From positions 310,001 to 374,000 of the forward strand of contig CANFVK010000002.1 in the NCBI GenBank assembly GCA_947450475.1: a stretch of 64,000 nt of DNA, in the 5' to 3' direction. Below are positions 50,992 to 61,010 of the stretch, piece after piece (position 1 is the first letter of the stretch; each line of letters starts with the position of its first letter). The DNA comes from Bacteriovoracaceae bacterium. GTDB lineage: Bacteria; Bdellovibrionota; Bacteriovoracia; Bacteriovoracales; Bacteriovoracaceae. The translations under genes were made by a program, and so were the position numbers. The notes beneath the pieces were generated by a model. The model saw only the letters and a program-made list of their open reading frames with translations. It made no database searches and was not told where the DNA came from.

Positions 50992-53664
50992 CTATCTTTT
51001 GGGTTTGCCTTGAAATTTTCTTTTCTTTGAAGGCTTTCCTTGTCTAAAATTTTTGTTCGTTGAACCAACGGCAGAAGCAAGATGACTTGGTCGCTCGCCT
51101 GGTTTACCGCCTTGGCCAGGTGAGCCGCCTCTTCTAGGAAATGGTCTTCGACTAAATCTTCGTTGCTGAAAGCATTCATCGCAAATAGGAAACTTCGCTT
51201 GCTCTGGAAGTTTACATCCACAGCTAGAGCAAGTCGGGGTAATTTTGTCTGATAAGAGAGTGTTTAGTTTATCTATTGCCAGTAATTTATTGTCTAACAA
51301 ATCGGTTTCATCAAAACTAAAGTTTTTGTTGTTAAAGTGACGAGCTAACCATTGGTAAAGTTCCACACATTTAATTGTTGTTTCGAGATAATCAATTTCA
51401 TTTGAAGTATGATTAATATGCTCATTTTTAATAATTTCATTTACAACATATTTTTTTAAAATCCAAACATAATACTGAACATGTTCTAGCAATCCAAGGT
51501 TCACGGGTGCGCAGGCAAAACCAAAAATTTCAGCAGAACTCAATTGCTGGGCATGATCGATATCCTCAACCGTTTCGGCCAATTCGATCATCTCCTTGAG
51601 ATCAACGCAATAAAAGGGCTTAGTAAAAGTCATGGTGTTAAAAAGTCTTAGGAATTCTGAGAGTCGCAGGATTGGTAGATTGTGCGAAGAGAGAGCATTG
51701 TTGACTTTAGTAAAAATATCTAAGTCTGGTCCAACCATACTTTGAGTTTGTTGCTCTAAGCTTGAATCAAGTGAATGTTGAATTTCAGACAATCCATCTT
51801 CAACTTTTTGCAAGCATGTCACTTTACCAACTGGAAAGCGCTGAAAGCGTCCGGCACGGCCTGCAATTTGTTTTATTTCACTGACGGTTATTTGATGTTC
51901 TTGAGAATCAATATGCTTTGTTAAAGTCGAAAAAACGATCCTCTTAATTGGAAGGTTCATTCCCATTGAAATAGCATCAGTACTTACAATGACATCAGTA
52001 ATTCCTTTGTCAAATTTACGAGCTTGTTCTCTTCTAACTTCAGGTGAAAGCATTCCATAAATAATCGAAACCTTAAATCCAAGTTGCTCTAGATCATATT
52101 TATACTTGAGAGCATTTCTTCTAGAAAAAACTATAAGGGCATCACTTTTTTGCAATTGGGCCAGAGTAATTGATCTGTCTTCAACTTCTAGCTTGGTCAT
52201 GCGTTCATAGTTTCGAATTTCAAGTTCATCTCCACATAGATCGACAATTTGCTTTACTAAGTCCAAAACGGAGCCATCTCCGCAAACATGAACTTCATAG
52301 GCATGTAAGTTGACCAGGGCACGAGTCCAAGCCCAACCGCGTTGCTTGTCAGTTATCATTTGAATTTCATCAATGACAGCGCATGAAAACTCTTCAGACA
52401 ACTTAGCCATTTCAATAGTGGAAGAATAATGAGTAGCATCTTCAACTTCAATGACTTCTTCACCTGTTAGTAGAGTTGTTTTTACTCCCTTGGTATTCAT
52501 TGTATCGTAAAGTTCAGCAGCTAAAAGTCTTAACGGAGCTAGATAGCAGCCTTTTCGTGCCTTAACTAAAGCCTCAATCGCATGATACGTCTTGCCTGAA
52601 TTTGTAGGCCCCATATGGTAAATAACTTTGCGGGGAATCTTTCTTGCATGAGAGTGAATCCAAAATTGCCCTAAGTACTCTTGTAATATATTTGAAGAAA
52701 TATCCTTTCTCTTTAAAACTAAAATAGATTTTATTAATTTTTTAAACTCTGATTCTAAGTATTTTTCATTCCGCCAAATGTTATTTGATAGCTGTTTGAA
52801 AAAACGGCTGTATTCTTCATCGCCCACTAAATCGATCGCAAGGCCCTGATCAAGCAACAGTTGATGAAAAAAGAGTATTAAGTTTCTTGAATGAAGCATG
52901 GCAATTTCGGCCGGATAGGTAAAGGTCTCTTCACTTAGTGATTTGATTTGTGCTTCTAGGCGATTCAGCGAAGATTTTTTGAGCTTAAATTGAACCTGCT
53001 GAAACTTTCTATCAAGAGTTCTGAGTAAATTTTGATAATGATTACTTACTGCTGAAATGCTTTTATCAACATTGGTAATGACTTGCTCTTCAATTTTTGA
53101 CTTGCTTTCATTAATAGCTTGAACACATTCGTCATAAACGACTTCACGTACTCTGGTTCTATAATCGGCCAGACAAGACACACACTGACAGCTAAGCGTT
53201 GTTGATTTAATTTCAGCATTAAAATTTTCTTTTACTAGAACTTGAGTCTCTAGGTGATTTTTCTCTTTATCATCACTCCACTTCTTTAAAACAGCATAGT
53301 GAAGATCTAAAACAGCAGGGTTCAAACCACCATCTTGTCCGAAATAAAAAATTTCTTTCTCTGGCATCAAGCAATCGTCGATAAATATTAATGAAACGAC
53401 AGAAGCATGTTGAAGAAATTCAAAGAAATTTACATATTCAGTATTAAAAATTGAAACTAGTGACGGGTTTCGCTTAAAGTTGTTCCATAGCATGGTATCA
53501 ACTTTTTCAACAAAATCTAAAACAATCGAAGCATCTTCAATTGAACGAAGATAATCGTCATCTTTAGCAAATGAGTGAATTTTTATAAGGGTTTTTCTTT
53601 CTGTATCTAAAAAATTGCGAATGCCGTTAAAGTCTGGGAGAGAGGGAAAATCAGTCGTACTCAC
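50992..53664 (-). CDS. Suv3-like ATP-dependent RNA helicase with zinc-finger C-terminus
   Basis: 890-aa helicase of the Suv3 group, the mitochondrial degradosome RNA helicase. Motif I is HMGPTNSGKTYHA (near 352), motif II IDEIQM (near 428), then motif III region VHVCGDG, motif IV-V IVSTDAISMGMNLPIKRIVF and motif VI QIAGRAGRF (near 598). This fits the GPTNxGKT and DEIQ motifs of Suv3. The N-terminal 340 residues are coiled-coil rich with a Cys cluster (SCQCVSCLADY near 158). The C-terminus has a CxxCxC...CDEC zinc finger (near 812) and a basic Arg/Gly/Lys tail. It heads an operon with DUF455 and ATP-grasp genes. Confidence 0.88.
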   Translation of the reverse strand: MSTTDFPSLPDFNGIRNFLDTERKTLIKIHSFAKDDDYLRSIEDASIVLDFVEKVDTMLWNNFKRNPSLVSIFNTEYVNFFEFLQHASVVSLIFIDDCLMPEKEIFYFGQDGGLNPAVLDLHYAVLKKWSDDKEKNHLETQVLVKENFNAEIKSTTLSCQCVSCLADYRTRVREVVYDECVQAINESKSKIEEQVITNVDKSISAVSNHYQNLLRTLDRKFQQVQFKLKKSSLNRLEAQIKSLSEETFTYPAEIAMLHSRNLILFFHQLLLDQGLAIDLVGDEEYSRFFKQLSNNIWRNEKYLESEFKKLIKSILVLKRKDISSNILQEYLGQFWIHSHARKIPRKVIYHMGPTNSGKTYHAIEALVKARKGCYLAPLRLLAAELYDTMNTKGVKTTLLTGEEVIEVEDATHYSSTIEMAKLSEEFSCAVIDEIQMITDKQRGWAWTRALVNLHAYEVHVCGDGSVLDLVKQIVDLCGDELEIRNYERMTKLEVEDRSITLAQLQKSDALIVFSRRNALKYKYDLEQLGFKVSIIYGMLSPEVRREQARKFDKGITDVIVSTDAISMGMNLPIKRIVFSTLTKHIDSQEHQITVSEIKQIAGRAGRFQRFPVGKVTCLQKVEDGLSEIQHSLDSSLEQQTQSMVGPDLDIFTKVNNALSSHNLPILRLSEFLRLFNTMTFTKPFYCVDLKEMIELAETVEDIDHAQQLSSAEIFGFACAPVNLGLLEHVQYYVWILKKYVVNEIIKNEHINHTSNEIDYLETTIKCVELYQWLARHFNNKNFSFDETDLLDNKLLAIDKLNTLLSDKITPTCSSCGCKLPEQAKFPICDECFQQRRFSRRPFPRRGGSPGQGGKPGERPSHLASAVGSTNKNFRQGKPSKKRKFQGKPKR

Positions 53665-53729
53665 TAAAAAAATTTCCTTTTTAAGGTTTCAGACTGATCA
53701 TATCTTATTAATTTCTATTGGTCTAATAA

Positions 53730-54932
53730 CTATCGGTGGTCAAGTTCAACCAGATAAGCAATTGCCATTTTGGCAAATTTAATAGCATGTGAAGCATTAT
53801 TGTTTGATACGCTTAATGTATCATTTGCAGTGTGAATCTTATGATTCATCGTGCTCATTGTTGCTTCAAATGGCATAGAAGCCGGGTAACCCTGAGTGTG
53901 CCAAGAGGCATGATCCGAGCATCCGTATCCACACTCGTCATAACCCCACTTAATCCCAGGGACATAATGATCGATAATGGCGCCAACAAATTTATTTTGC
54001 TCATCATTAGTATAATCTCTCATTAAAACGATATCTAGAGACTCATCACCTTTAAAGTTCGTCATATCTAACTGCATAACGCCAATGACGTTAACATTTT
54101 GCTTTTTAAAACTAGCAGCAATTTCCTTAGAACCAAGTAAGCCAACTTCTTCAGCGGCATAGGCCATAAACTTAAGAGTCTTTAATGGACGGTAAGAGCT
54201 ATCTGTAATGACTCGGATAACCTCAGTAATAGTCGAAATTCCTGAAGCATTGTCATCAGAACCAGGAGCTCTGGCGCTTGATCCCCCCATGTATCCATTG
54301 ATTGAATCTTGGTGTCCCCCAAGAACAATCGTCTCATCAGACAATCCTTTTATTGTAAGAATAACTGAAGGTTGATCCCATTTCGCGTGTGCAAAAAAGT
54401 CTACTGTCGCATCAGAGCGACCCTTGACTAGAGAACTCCAGGTATCTTTTATCCATGTGGCAGATTTCTTTCCAAATTCACCTTTGTAGTATCGGTTTTG
54501 GAAGGCAGATAGTTGGCCGATAGTATTTAGAATGTTTGATGCCTGAGCATTATTTATCATTGGTGTAACAAGCGCATCTTGATCAATTTTGTAGTTTGCA
54601 AATAAGTTATTTTTGGCAAAAAGTTTTTCACCCGTTGAGTTTAAAATTGCATTGGCTTCATCTAGAGAATCGTGGCGCATAAAACCTCCACATCTTTTAA
54701 AATCTTTATGCATAAGTATTGACAACCATGGAAGGGCATCTTCATCAATTTTTACAACGCTAATTCCATCGCGACTTTCTACTTCTTGTACCCGAGGGCC
54801 AAATTTCTTTTCAGTAAAATTTAAGGAATCAGTATCGATCGAAATAAAAACTTTTTTATCTTCAGAATTTGCAGAGTTGATCGAAAAAAGAATTGTCAGA
54901 ATTAAAAGAGAAGCGAGAGTTTTGATTTTCAT
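53730..54932 (-). CDS. Secreted M28-family metallopeptidase
   Basis: Secreted zinc aminopeptidase of family M28. A signal peptide (about 1-24) starts at the ATG at 54932, chosen because AGGA is 7 nt upstream. The catalytic layout reads GGHQDSINGY (zinc His and Asp), GSDDNASG (bridging Asp), AAEEVGLLGS (catalytic and zinc Glu), LDMTNF (zinc Asp) and STMNHKIHTANDTL (zinc His). Length (400 aa) fits leucyl-aminopeptidase-like M28 members. Exported aminopeptidases supply amino acids from extracellular protein. It is divergent from the nitronate monooxygenase gene. Confidence 0.92.
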   Translation of the reverse strand: MKIKTLASLLILTILFSINSANSEDKKVFISIDTDSLNFTEKKFGPRVQEVESRDGISVVKIDEDALPWLSILMHKDFKRCGGFMRHDSLDEANAILNSTGEKLFAKNNLFANYKIDQDALVTPMINNAQASNILNTIGQLSAFQNRYYKGEFGKKSATWIKDTWSSLVKGRSDATVDFFAHAKWDQPSVILTIKGLSDETIVLGGHQDSINGYMGGSSARAPGSDDNASGISTITEVIRVITDSSYRPLKTLKFMAYAAEEVGLLGSKEIAASFKKQNVNVIGVMQLDMTNFKGDESLDIVLMRDYTNDEQNKFVGAIIDHYVPGIKWGYDECGYGCSDHASWHTQGYPASMPFEATMSTMNHKIHTANDTLSVSNNNASHAIKFAKMAIAYLVELDHR

Positions 54933-55075
54933 AATCATATCCTATTTTGGTAATCATCCGTGATCCTGAAATTTTGTAAAAAAAAATTAAGTTTGTCTAA
55001 TTATCTATGCAATTCTCTTCTTACTTCTAGTAAGATAAATGAATTCAATTAACTCAATTCAAGGTAGAATGGCGC

Positions 55076-56065
55076 ATGATGTCCACGTGGCTCACAGAAA
55101 CTTTTCAGATTAAACTTCCGATAATCTTAGCTCCCATGTTTCTTATTTCTAACCAAAAGATGCTGATCGAAGCCTATAAAAACGGCTTCATAGGGTGTGT
55201 TCCAGCCTTAAACTATCGCACCACGCAAGAATTTGAAGCTGCAATGGTCGAACTTCTTGAGCATTGCGATGGGAAGTTCGGGGTTAACTTAATCGTCAAT
55301 AAATCTAACATTCACCTAGAAGGTCATCTTCAAATATTAGAAAAATATCCCCCCGCCTTTGTCATAACCTCCCTTGGATCCCCCGAAGAAACCATCAAGC
55401 GATTAAAGCCCAAGGGGGTTAAAATTTTGTGCGACATTGTAGATGTCGAATATGCTCAGAAAGTTGAAAAGCTTGGGGCAGATGCTCTCATTGCCGTGAA
55501 CTCAGGAGCAGGCGGACACGCTGGGCCGCTGGCAGCGAGTATACTTATTCCAATGCTCCAAGCTCATTGCCAACTTCCAGTTATTTCCGCCGGCGGAGTA
55601 GGAACAGGCGCAGGATTACTCTCTACTTTAGCGCTCGGGGCCCAAGGAGTTTCAATTGGCTCTCCTTTTATTGCAACCCACGAAGCTCCCATTTCAAAAG
55701 AATACAAAGATGCCATCGTAAATTTTGGAGCTGAAGATATTGTGATGAGCGATAAAATTTCTGGTACACCTTGCTCCGTGATTGCAACGGATTATGTAAA
55801 AAAAATTGGAACACACCAAAATATCCTAGAATCATTTTTAAGCAAAAATAAAACAGCTAAAAAATATGTTAAAATGCTTACTTTTTATAAAGGAATGAAA
55901 GCAGTCGAAAAAGCAGCATTTGCAGCGACCTACAAAACTGTTTGGGTGGCCGGTCCCTCGATCGAATTCGTACAAAAAATAGATTCGATTAAAAATATTA
56001 TTGAAAGACTTATCTTGGAGTACGATCTAGCCTTGGCGAAAATTTGCACTCAACAAAAGAAGTAA
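55076..56065 (+). CDS. Nitronate monooxygenase (2-nitropropane dioxygenase family)
   Basis: FMN-dependent TIM-barrel enzyme of the nitronate monooxygenase family, which oxidises nitronates to carbonyl compounds and nitrite. Family motifs are ILAPMFLISN at the N-terminus, NSGAGGHAG near 143-151 (catalytic His in GGHAG), ISAGGVGTGAGLLSTLALGAQGVSIGSPFIAT (FMN-phosphate loop) and a C-terminal helical part. Length (329 aa) is typical. The physiological substrate is unknown. The track ATG at 55076 is used, and a second Met follows it directly. Confidence 0.88.
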   Translation: MMSTWLTETFQIKLPIILAPMFLISNQKMLIEAYKNGFIGCVPALNYRTTQEFEAAMVELLEHCDGKFGVNLIVNKSNIHLEGHLQILEKYPPAFVITSLGSPEETIKRLKPKGVKILCDIVDVEYAQKVEKLGADALIAVNSGAGGHAGPLAASILIPMLQAHCQLPVISAGGVGTGAGLLSTLALGAQGVSIGSPFIATHEAPISKEYKDAIVNFGAEDIVMSDKISGTPCSVIATDYVKKIGTHQNILESFLSKNKTAKKYVKMLTFYKGMKAVEKAAFAATYKTVWVAGPSIEFVQKIDSIKNIIERLILEYDLALAKICTQQKK

Positions 56066-56197
56066 GTCTCGAATAATCAATTTATTGTCCTTGTCATTAT
56101 GGACGTTTATTAGCCTCTTCTTAAGATGGATTAGGATTAAATGACTAGTTTTGTCCTGGGGTAAATCGGCTTTATAATAAGTGTAGGCTGAGGCATT

Positions 56198-56890
56198 ATG
56201 AGATTTTCTAAAAGCTTCATTCACATACTTTTACTTTGGTCCCTACTGATTGGCGCCAAAGGACATGTCGGTCAATCAACAAATATAAAAAATAAAGAAC
56301 TCAAATATCTTGATTTAAAATTTAAAAAAGAAATTTCTGACAAAAAATTGTCAATTCAAAAACGATACCTCCTCTGCATATTAGCCGCTAGGGAGTTGAA
56401 GGAATTAAACTTTAAAGAAAAATCTAATGAGTATTACCGGATGGCAAAAGATTTTAAAGTTGAAGAAAATAAAAAAGAAATCATTGATGCCTTGAATGAA
56501 AAAATAAAAACACCAGGTACTTCCATTTTTTATTTTGAAGTGAATATAAGCCAGTTAGTTAAAAATAAAAATTATGAAAAAGCCATTTTGAGTTTAAATC
56601 CAGAAAATTTTATACATCCTGAAAATGAAAAGTTTAAGATACTCTATGACTTGCTTAATGTTAGAATAAGAAAAAGATCCGTTAAAAAATTATATTGCTA
56701 TGAAAGTTTACAACGAAATCCTGAAGACTATCAATATTCAAACTTACTGTGTGACTTGCTCGAAAGTTATCTCCACGATGGAAAAATCAATTCTGAAAAC
56801 TATAAAGTAATTGAGGAATATTTTTTCAAACATGATCTTAAGGAGAGATATTTGTTACAACTGGCTAAAGAACTTAAAACGGCTTTATAA
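56198..56890 (+). CDS. Secreted helical protein, unknown
   Basis: 230-aa exported protein. A signal peptide (about 1-22, LLLWSLLIGAKGHVG) precedes an almost wholly alpha-helical, Lys/Glu-rich mature part. It has TPR-like helix pairs (for example KLSIQKRYLLCILAARELKEL and ENKEIIDALNEK-type helices), but the repeats are too weak to name. Three Cys are seen, two close together late in the chain. It is convergent with the 671-aa gene and overlaps its 3' end by 6 nt. Confidence 0.5.
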   Translation: MRFSKSFIHILLLWSLLIGAKGHVGQSTNIKNKELKYLDLKFKKEISDKKLSIQKRYLLCILAARELKELNFKEKSNEYYRMAKDFKVEENKKEIIDALNEKIKTPGTSIFYFEVNISQLVKNKNYEKAILSLNPENFIHPENEKFKILYDLLNVRIRKRSVKKLYCYESLQRNPEDYQYSNLLCDLLESYLHDGKINSENYKVIEEYFFKHDLKERYLLQLAKELKTAL

Positions 56891-58900
56891 AGCCATTTTT
56901 GCTTTTAGCATTACTGATTGGGCATTGTTATCAAAGTTTTTTTCATACTCGATAGAAAAGATCATATTCTTATTAGCTTTTTCGGCCCCTAAAAACAATC
57001 TTCTCTCTCCGCCCGGAAGAAAGGTTGGCATATCTCTAGAAAGCGGCGCTGATAATCCTGCAACATAACGGATGTTTTCCTTGTTATCAGAGTAGCTTGC
57101 TTTCATAACTAAGTTCGTACCATAGTTTTTCATAACAACGGCAGTGTCTATCATTATTTTTTTATCATCAGCTATATTATGCGAAATTCCGCTCCTAACC
57201 ACTAACCCATCGTATACAGGGACGGTCTTATCGCCGCTGGCAACATGATTCCAGTCAGGATAAAAATTGGCATACACGACAGATTCTACTTTGGTTTTCT
57301 GATCATTGGACACGTAGTTGTTTTGTACTCCCAAGTGCATATCGGCCGTAGCATCTAACTCTTTTTTTGCTTCATTTACATAGCTAGAACCTTTATAAGT
57401 TTCTTTGTTGTTTGAAATAAGAGTTTCAAATGAACCACCTGCAATCCCCTTGGTTTCAAAGTTACCCAACTTCCAAGATGGAGATGTAAGTTCTAAATTT
57501 GAACGCAAATAAAGATTCTCTTGATCTATGGTCATCAAAGATCGCTGCCCTTCAAGTTTTGAAACAGCTACTCCTGTACCTAGAGTTATGTGTGGGCCAT
57601 ATTGAACATTTTTAAATAAAGCCACACCGTAAATGTTTTCTCCGCTAGAGGTTCTACCAGTAAATAAATTACCATTGACCTTATCTGAACTAAACCCTAC
57701 TGAAGTGAGGCTGTAGTTTTTTTGATTAAATTCTCTGTTAAATTCAAAACCAGTTGAGTCTCTCATCATCAAAGACATTTCAGAAGGCACATGTGTCACC
57801 GGTTTGCCGTTAGAATCATAAATCCTAAAACCTAAACCGTGATCAGGTAGAGAGGTATCCTGAATTAAAGCTTCGGTGCCAGAACCTTTTTTTGCTTCGG
57901 TGGTTTCGCTGTAATTAAATTTTATGATTTTACCAGTGACCGGATCAATGGTTAAAGCGGTAGCATGGGAACCTTCTAACGTTTTGTAGGCTACTACGTA
58001 GTTTTTGGAAAATCCAAGTTCTTTTAAAATCTGTGTCTGGGCCAAAGCAATGTCTCGGCAAATTCCACCTGGAGTGCCATTTTTAACAGAAGTTAGTAAT
58101 TGCTCTGTTGTGACATAAGTTCCTCGCGCGCTTTCGCCCGCATCGCGCCTGTCGAAATTGTAATAATTGCCGAAATATCCACCAAGTTTAGATACCAATT
58201 GAACTTTTTGCTCGGTAGTTAAACTGTCCTTAGCAGCAGCGAGTGTTTTCTGCCAATCGCTGGAATGATCCACCATGTTTTGAAAAGCCATCTCTTTCAT
58301 CAGCAAACCACTTGGTAATTTTGCTCCAAGGTATTTCTCTGCATAAGAGTTTAGGGTCTTTTCTTTTTCGGAAAAAGTGAGTTGATCAAATCCGGAATTT
58401 GGATTGTCTAGTTTGTATTTATTGGTCAGCATTTGGACTGAATAGACACCATATGCTTTCGAGTTACCGCTGCTATAAAGCTGCCCCATGTAACTAATGT
58501 AATCATCGCTTGTGAATCGTCCCAATGCATTTTGCTCAAATTTTTTATCGCTAGCAAATACAACTGTCTCCAGTTGGAATTCACGCTTATCAATTCGTTT
58601 TTCTAAAGTTGAAACAGCTGGTGTTGAGTGATGATCACAGTCTTTGGTAAATTTGGAGTTCTCAATATGAATTCTCATCTGATCATCTACATCGGCCAGG
58701 GATTTTATTAGATCAGATTGGGTCGTATTCAGCTGAAACTGGCGATTGGCCATCGGATGACCCTCGGGAGATTTTAAAATAACATCCCTCATGTCTTCTG
58801 AAAGAGAATAGAGTTTATTAAACTGATCTTCTGACCTTAGATTGGCCGACAAAAAGAATATAGCAAATGCCGATAGTATAGATTTAGGATTCATTTCCAT
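56885..58900 (-). CDS. Secreted transglutaminase-like domain protein with C-terminal barrel-like region
   Basis: 671-aa exported protein. A signal peptide ends near residue 22. The central region (about 240-330) shows a transglutaminase-like triad: GTPGGICRDIALAQ (Cys near 279), GSHATALTIDP (His near 306, Asp near 313). From about 400 the chain has repeated amphipathic strands (ENIYGVALFKNVQYGPHITLG, GLVVRSGISHNIADDKKIMI, MIFSIEYEKNF) and ends in a strand ASVMLKAKMAL-like pattern, suggesting an outer-membrane barrel. The papain-like fold could be a peptidase, crosslinker or amidase. The fusion would place an enzyme on the outer membrane. The neighbours do not reveal its role. Confidence 0.55.
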   Translation of the reverse strand: MEMNPKSILSAFAIFFLSANLRSEDQFNKLYSLSEDMRDVILKSPEGHPMANRQFQLNTTQSDLIKSLADVDDQMRIHIENSKFTKDCDHHSTPAVSTLEKRIDKREFQLETVVFASDKKFEQNALGRFTSDDYISYMGQLYSSGNSKAYGVYSVQMLTNKYKLDNPNSGFDQLTFSEKEKTLNSYAEKYLGAKLPSGLLMKEMAFQNMVDHSSDWQKTLAAAKDSLTTEQKVQLVSKLGGYFGNYYNFDRRDAGESARGTYVTTEQLLTSVKNGTPGGICRDIALAQTQILKELGFSKNYVVAYKTLEGSHATALTIDPVTGKIIKFNYSETTEAKKGSGTEALIQDTSLPDHGLGFRIYDSNGKPVTHVPSEMSLMMRDSTGFEFNREFNQKNYSLTSVGFSSDKVNGNLFTGRTSSGENIYGVALFKNVQYGPHITLGTGVAVSKLEGQRSLMTIDQENLYLRSNLELTSPSWKLGNFETKGIAGGSFETLISNNKETYKGSSYVNEAKKELDATADMHLGVQNNYVSNDQKTKVESVVYANFYPDWNHVASGDKTVPVYDGLVVRSGISHNIADDKKIMIDTAVVMKNYGTNLVMKASYSDNKENIRYVAGLSAPLSRDMPTFLPGGERRLFLGAEKANKNMIFSIEYEKNFDNNAQSVMLKAKMAL

Positions 58901-58967
58901 ACTATCGGAGTTTATTTACATTTCGTTAGAAATTAATAAGCAAAGAATTCTTTAATATTAGTAAATA

Positions 58968-61001
58968 TTATTTCAATAAACCAGCTCGCCTTAAAAGAGC
59001 ATCCGGATTAGGCGCTTGTCCTCTAAAAGCCACATAAAGATCCATGGGATGAAGACTTCCTCCCTTGGAAAGAACATTTTCGCGGAATCGATTCGCGACT
59101 TCGCGGTTAAAAATGCCTTTTTCTTTAAAAAATTCGAAAGCATCGGCATCTAAAACTTCGGCCCATTTATAAGAATAATACCCTGCAGAGTAACCGCCTG
59201 CGAAGATATGTGAGAACGCGGTTGAAATGCTTGTCCCTTTAACTTGCGGTAGAAAATCAAAATTTTCATTAATCATATTTTCGAAAGACTCAATGTCACT
59301 GATGAATTCAGGATTTTTTGAGTGCCAGGCCATGTCGATCGATGCAAAACTTAACTGTCTAAGTGTACCTCTACCTTCAAGAAATGATGACGAATCTTTA
59401 ATTTTCTTTATCAAATCAGCAGGAATCTTCTCGCCTGTTTCAAAATGTTCTGCAAAAAGATCGAGACACTCTTTTTCATAGGCCCAATTTTCAAGAATTT
59501 GAGAAGGTAATTCGACAAAGTCCCAATAGACATTGGTTCCAGAAAGAGATTCGTATTGAGTATTGGCAAGCATGCCATGAAGAGCGTGACCAAACTCATG
59601 AAATAATGTTGTCACTTCATCAAAACCTAAGAGTGAAGGCTTGGTAGCTGTGGGTTTTGTAAAATTGCAAACGATTGCCACATGTGGACGCTTGTTGATA
59701 CCATCGGCGATTTTTTGACCTCGAAAGCTTGTCATCCAAGCGCCATTTCTTTTACCGGCACGTGGATGAAAATCAGCGTAAAAGACGGAGACATGATTAT
59801 GGTTCTCATCAACCACTTCGTAGGTCAAAACATCTGGGTGATAAACCGGAATGTCATTGCGAGCGATAAAACTTAAGCCATATAATTTTTTTGCGACTTC
59901 AAAAACGCCATCGATAACTTTTTCCAATTTAAAATAAGGACGCAACATCTCATCGTTGACTTGAAATTTTTCATTTTTTAGTTTTTCAGCGTAATACATA
60001 TTGTCCCATTTCTGATAGTCATTGAGTCCATCAATTTTTTGGGCATAAGCTTTGAGTTCTTCTGTTTCTTTGGTTGCAGCAGGAGTTGCATGATTGACAA
60101 TGTTTTCAATAAATTTCGTCACGGTTTGAGGATTTGAAGCCATTCGTTCTTCTAGTACAAAATGAGCATGGGACTGATAACCAAGTAACTCTGCTTTATG
60201 ATGACGAAGTGAGGCGATTTCTTTTACTATGGCCGAGTTGTCCAACTCATCACCTTTAAAACCTTTAGTGGTATTGGCCAGGTAAAGTTTTTTTCTAAGT
60301 TCACGATTTTCTGCATAAGTTAAAAATGGAACTACGCTCGGATAGTCCAGAGTGAAAGCCCACTTTCCCTCGTGCCCTTTTTCTTTTGCGGTTTGAGCTG
60401 CGGCTTCTATGACATCATCTGGAAGACCTTTCAAATCTTGAGTATTTTCTATCAGCAAGACAAAATTATTAGTCTCTTTTAAAATATTATCTCCAAATTG
60501 CAATCCTAGTGTTGATAACTTTTTTGATATTTCTCTAAGTTTTTCCTTTCCCTCATCATTTAAAAGTGCACCATTGCGAACAAAACTTTTATAGTTTTTA
60601 TCTAGCAACATTAACTGTTCAGCATTGAGATTGAATGTTGATTTATTATCCCAAACTTTTTTAATTTTTGAAAAAAGCACAAGATCAAGACTAATGTCGT
60701 TGCTGAATTCAGTTAGGATTGGTGAAATTTCTTTAGCTAATACTTGCATTTGATCATTGGTTTCAGCGCTGTGAAGATTAAAAAATATTCCAGAAATCAA
60801 GTCGACTTCCGGACTAGAATTTTCCAAAGCTTCAACCACATTGGAAAAACTTTCAGGTGAAGCATTGTTTTTGATTAATTCAATGTTCTTTTTCGCCATC
60901 GCAATCGCTTCTTTTATCGCGGGTAAATATTCTTCTGTTTTGATTTTATCGAAGGGCACTGTCTCAAATGGTGTATTAAATTTTGTCAAAAGTGTATTCA
61001 T
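58968..61001 (-). CDS. M3-family oligopeptidase (oligopeptidase A type)
   Basis: Cytoplasmic zinc oligopeptidase of family M3. The metal site is LFHEFGHALHGML near 455 (HExGH), with the downstream Glu in the family's long helical part (LPSQILENW). The N-terminal all-helical domain is typical. Length (677 aa) matches oligopeptidase A / PrlC. It trims short peptides and could finish digestion of peptides imported by OppABCDF. No signal peptide is present. It has a downstream gap before the transglutaminase-like gene, and the secreted unknown lies upstream after 9 nt. Confidence 0.93.
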   Translation of the reverse strand: MNTLLTKFNTPFETVPFDKIKTEEYLPAIKEAIAMAKKNIELIKNNASPESFSNVVEALENSSPEVDLISGIFFNLHSAETNDQMQVLAKEISPILTEFSNDISLDLVLFSKIKKVWDNKSTFNLNAEQLMLLDKNYKSFVRNGALLNDEGKEKLREISKKLSTLGLQFGDNILKETNNFVLLIENTQDLKGLPDDVIEAAAQTAKEKGHEGKWAFTLDYPSVVPFLTYAENRELRKKLYLANTTKGFKGDELDNSAIVKEIASLRHHKAELLGYQSHAHFVLEERMASNPQTVTKFIENIVNHATPAATKETEELKAYAQKIDGLNDYQKWDNMYYAEKLKNEKFQVNDEMLRPYFKLEKVIDGVFEVAKKLYGLSFIARNDIPVYHPDVLTYEVVDENHNHVSVFYADFHPRAGKRNGAWMTSFRGQKIADGINKRPHVAIVCNFTKPTATKPSLLGFDEVTTLFHEFGHALHGMLANTQYESLSGTNVYWDFVELPSQILENWAYEKECLDLFAEHFETGEKIPADLIKKIKDSSSFLEGRGTLRQLSFASIDMAWHSKNPEFISDIESFENMINENFDFLPQVKGTSISTAFSHIFAGGYSAGYYSYKWAEVLDADAFEFFKEKGIFNREVANRFRENVLSKGGSLHPMDLYVAFRGQAPNPDALLRRAGLLK

Positions 61002-61010
61002 TGTAACTCC

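Noticed and set aside
50992-51221. Long upstream extension of the DUF455 ORF inside the helicase gene
   Set aside because: It would overlap the helicase by 230 nt, and the ferritin-like part begins after the helicase stop, so a later ATG is used.
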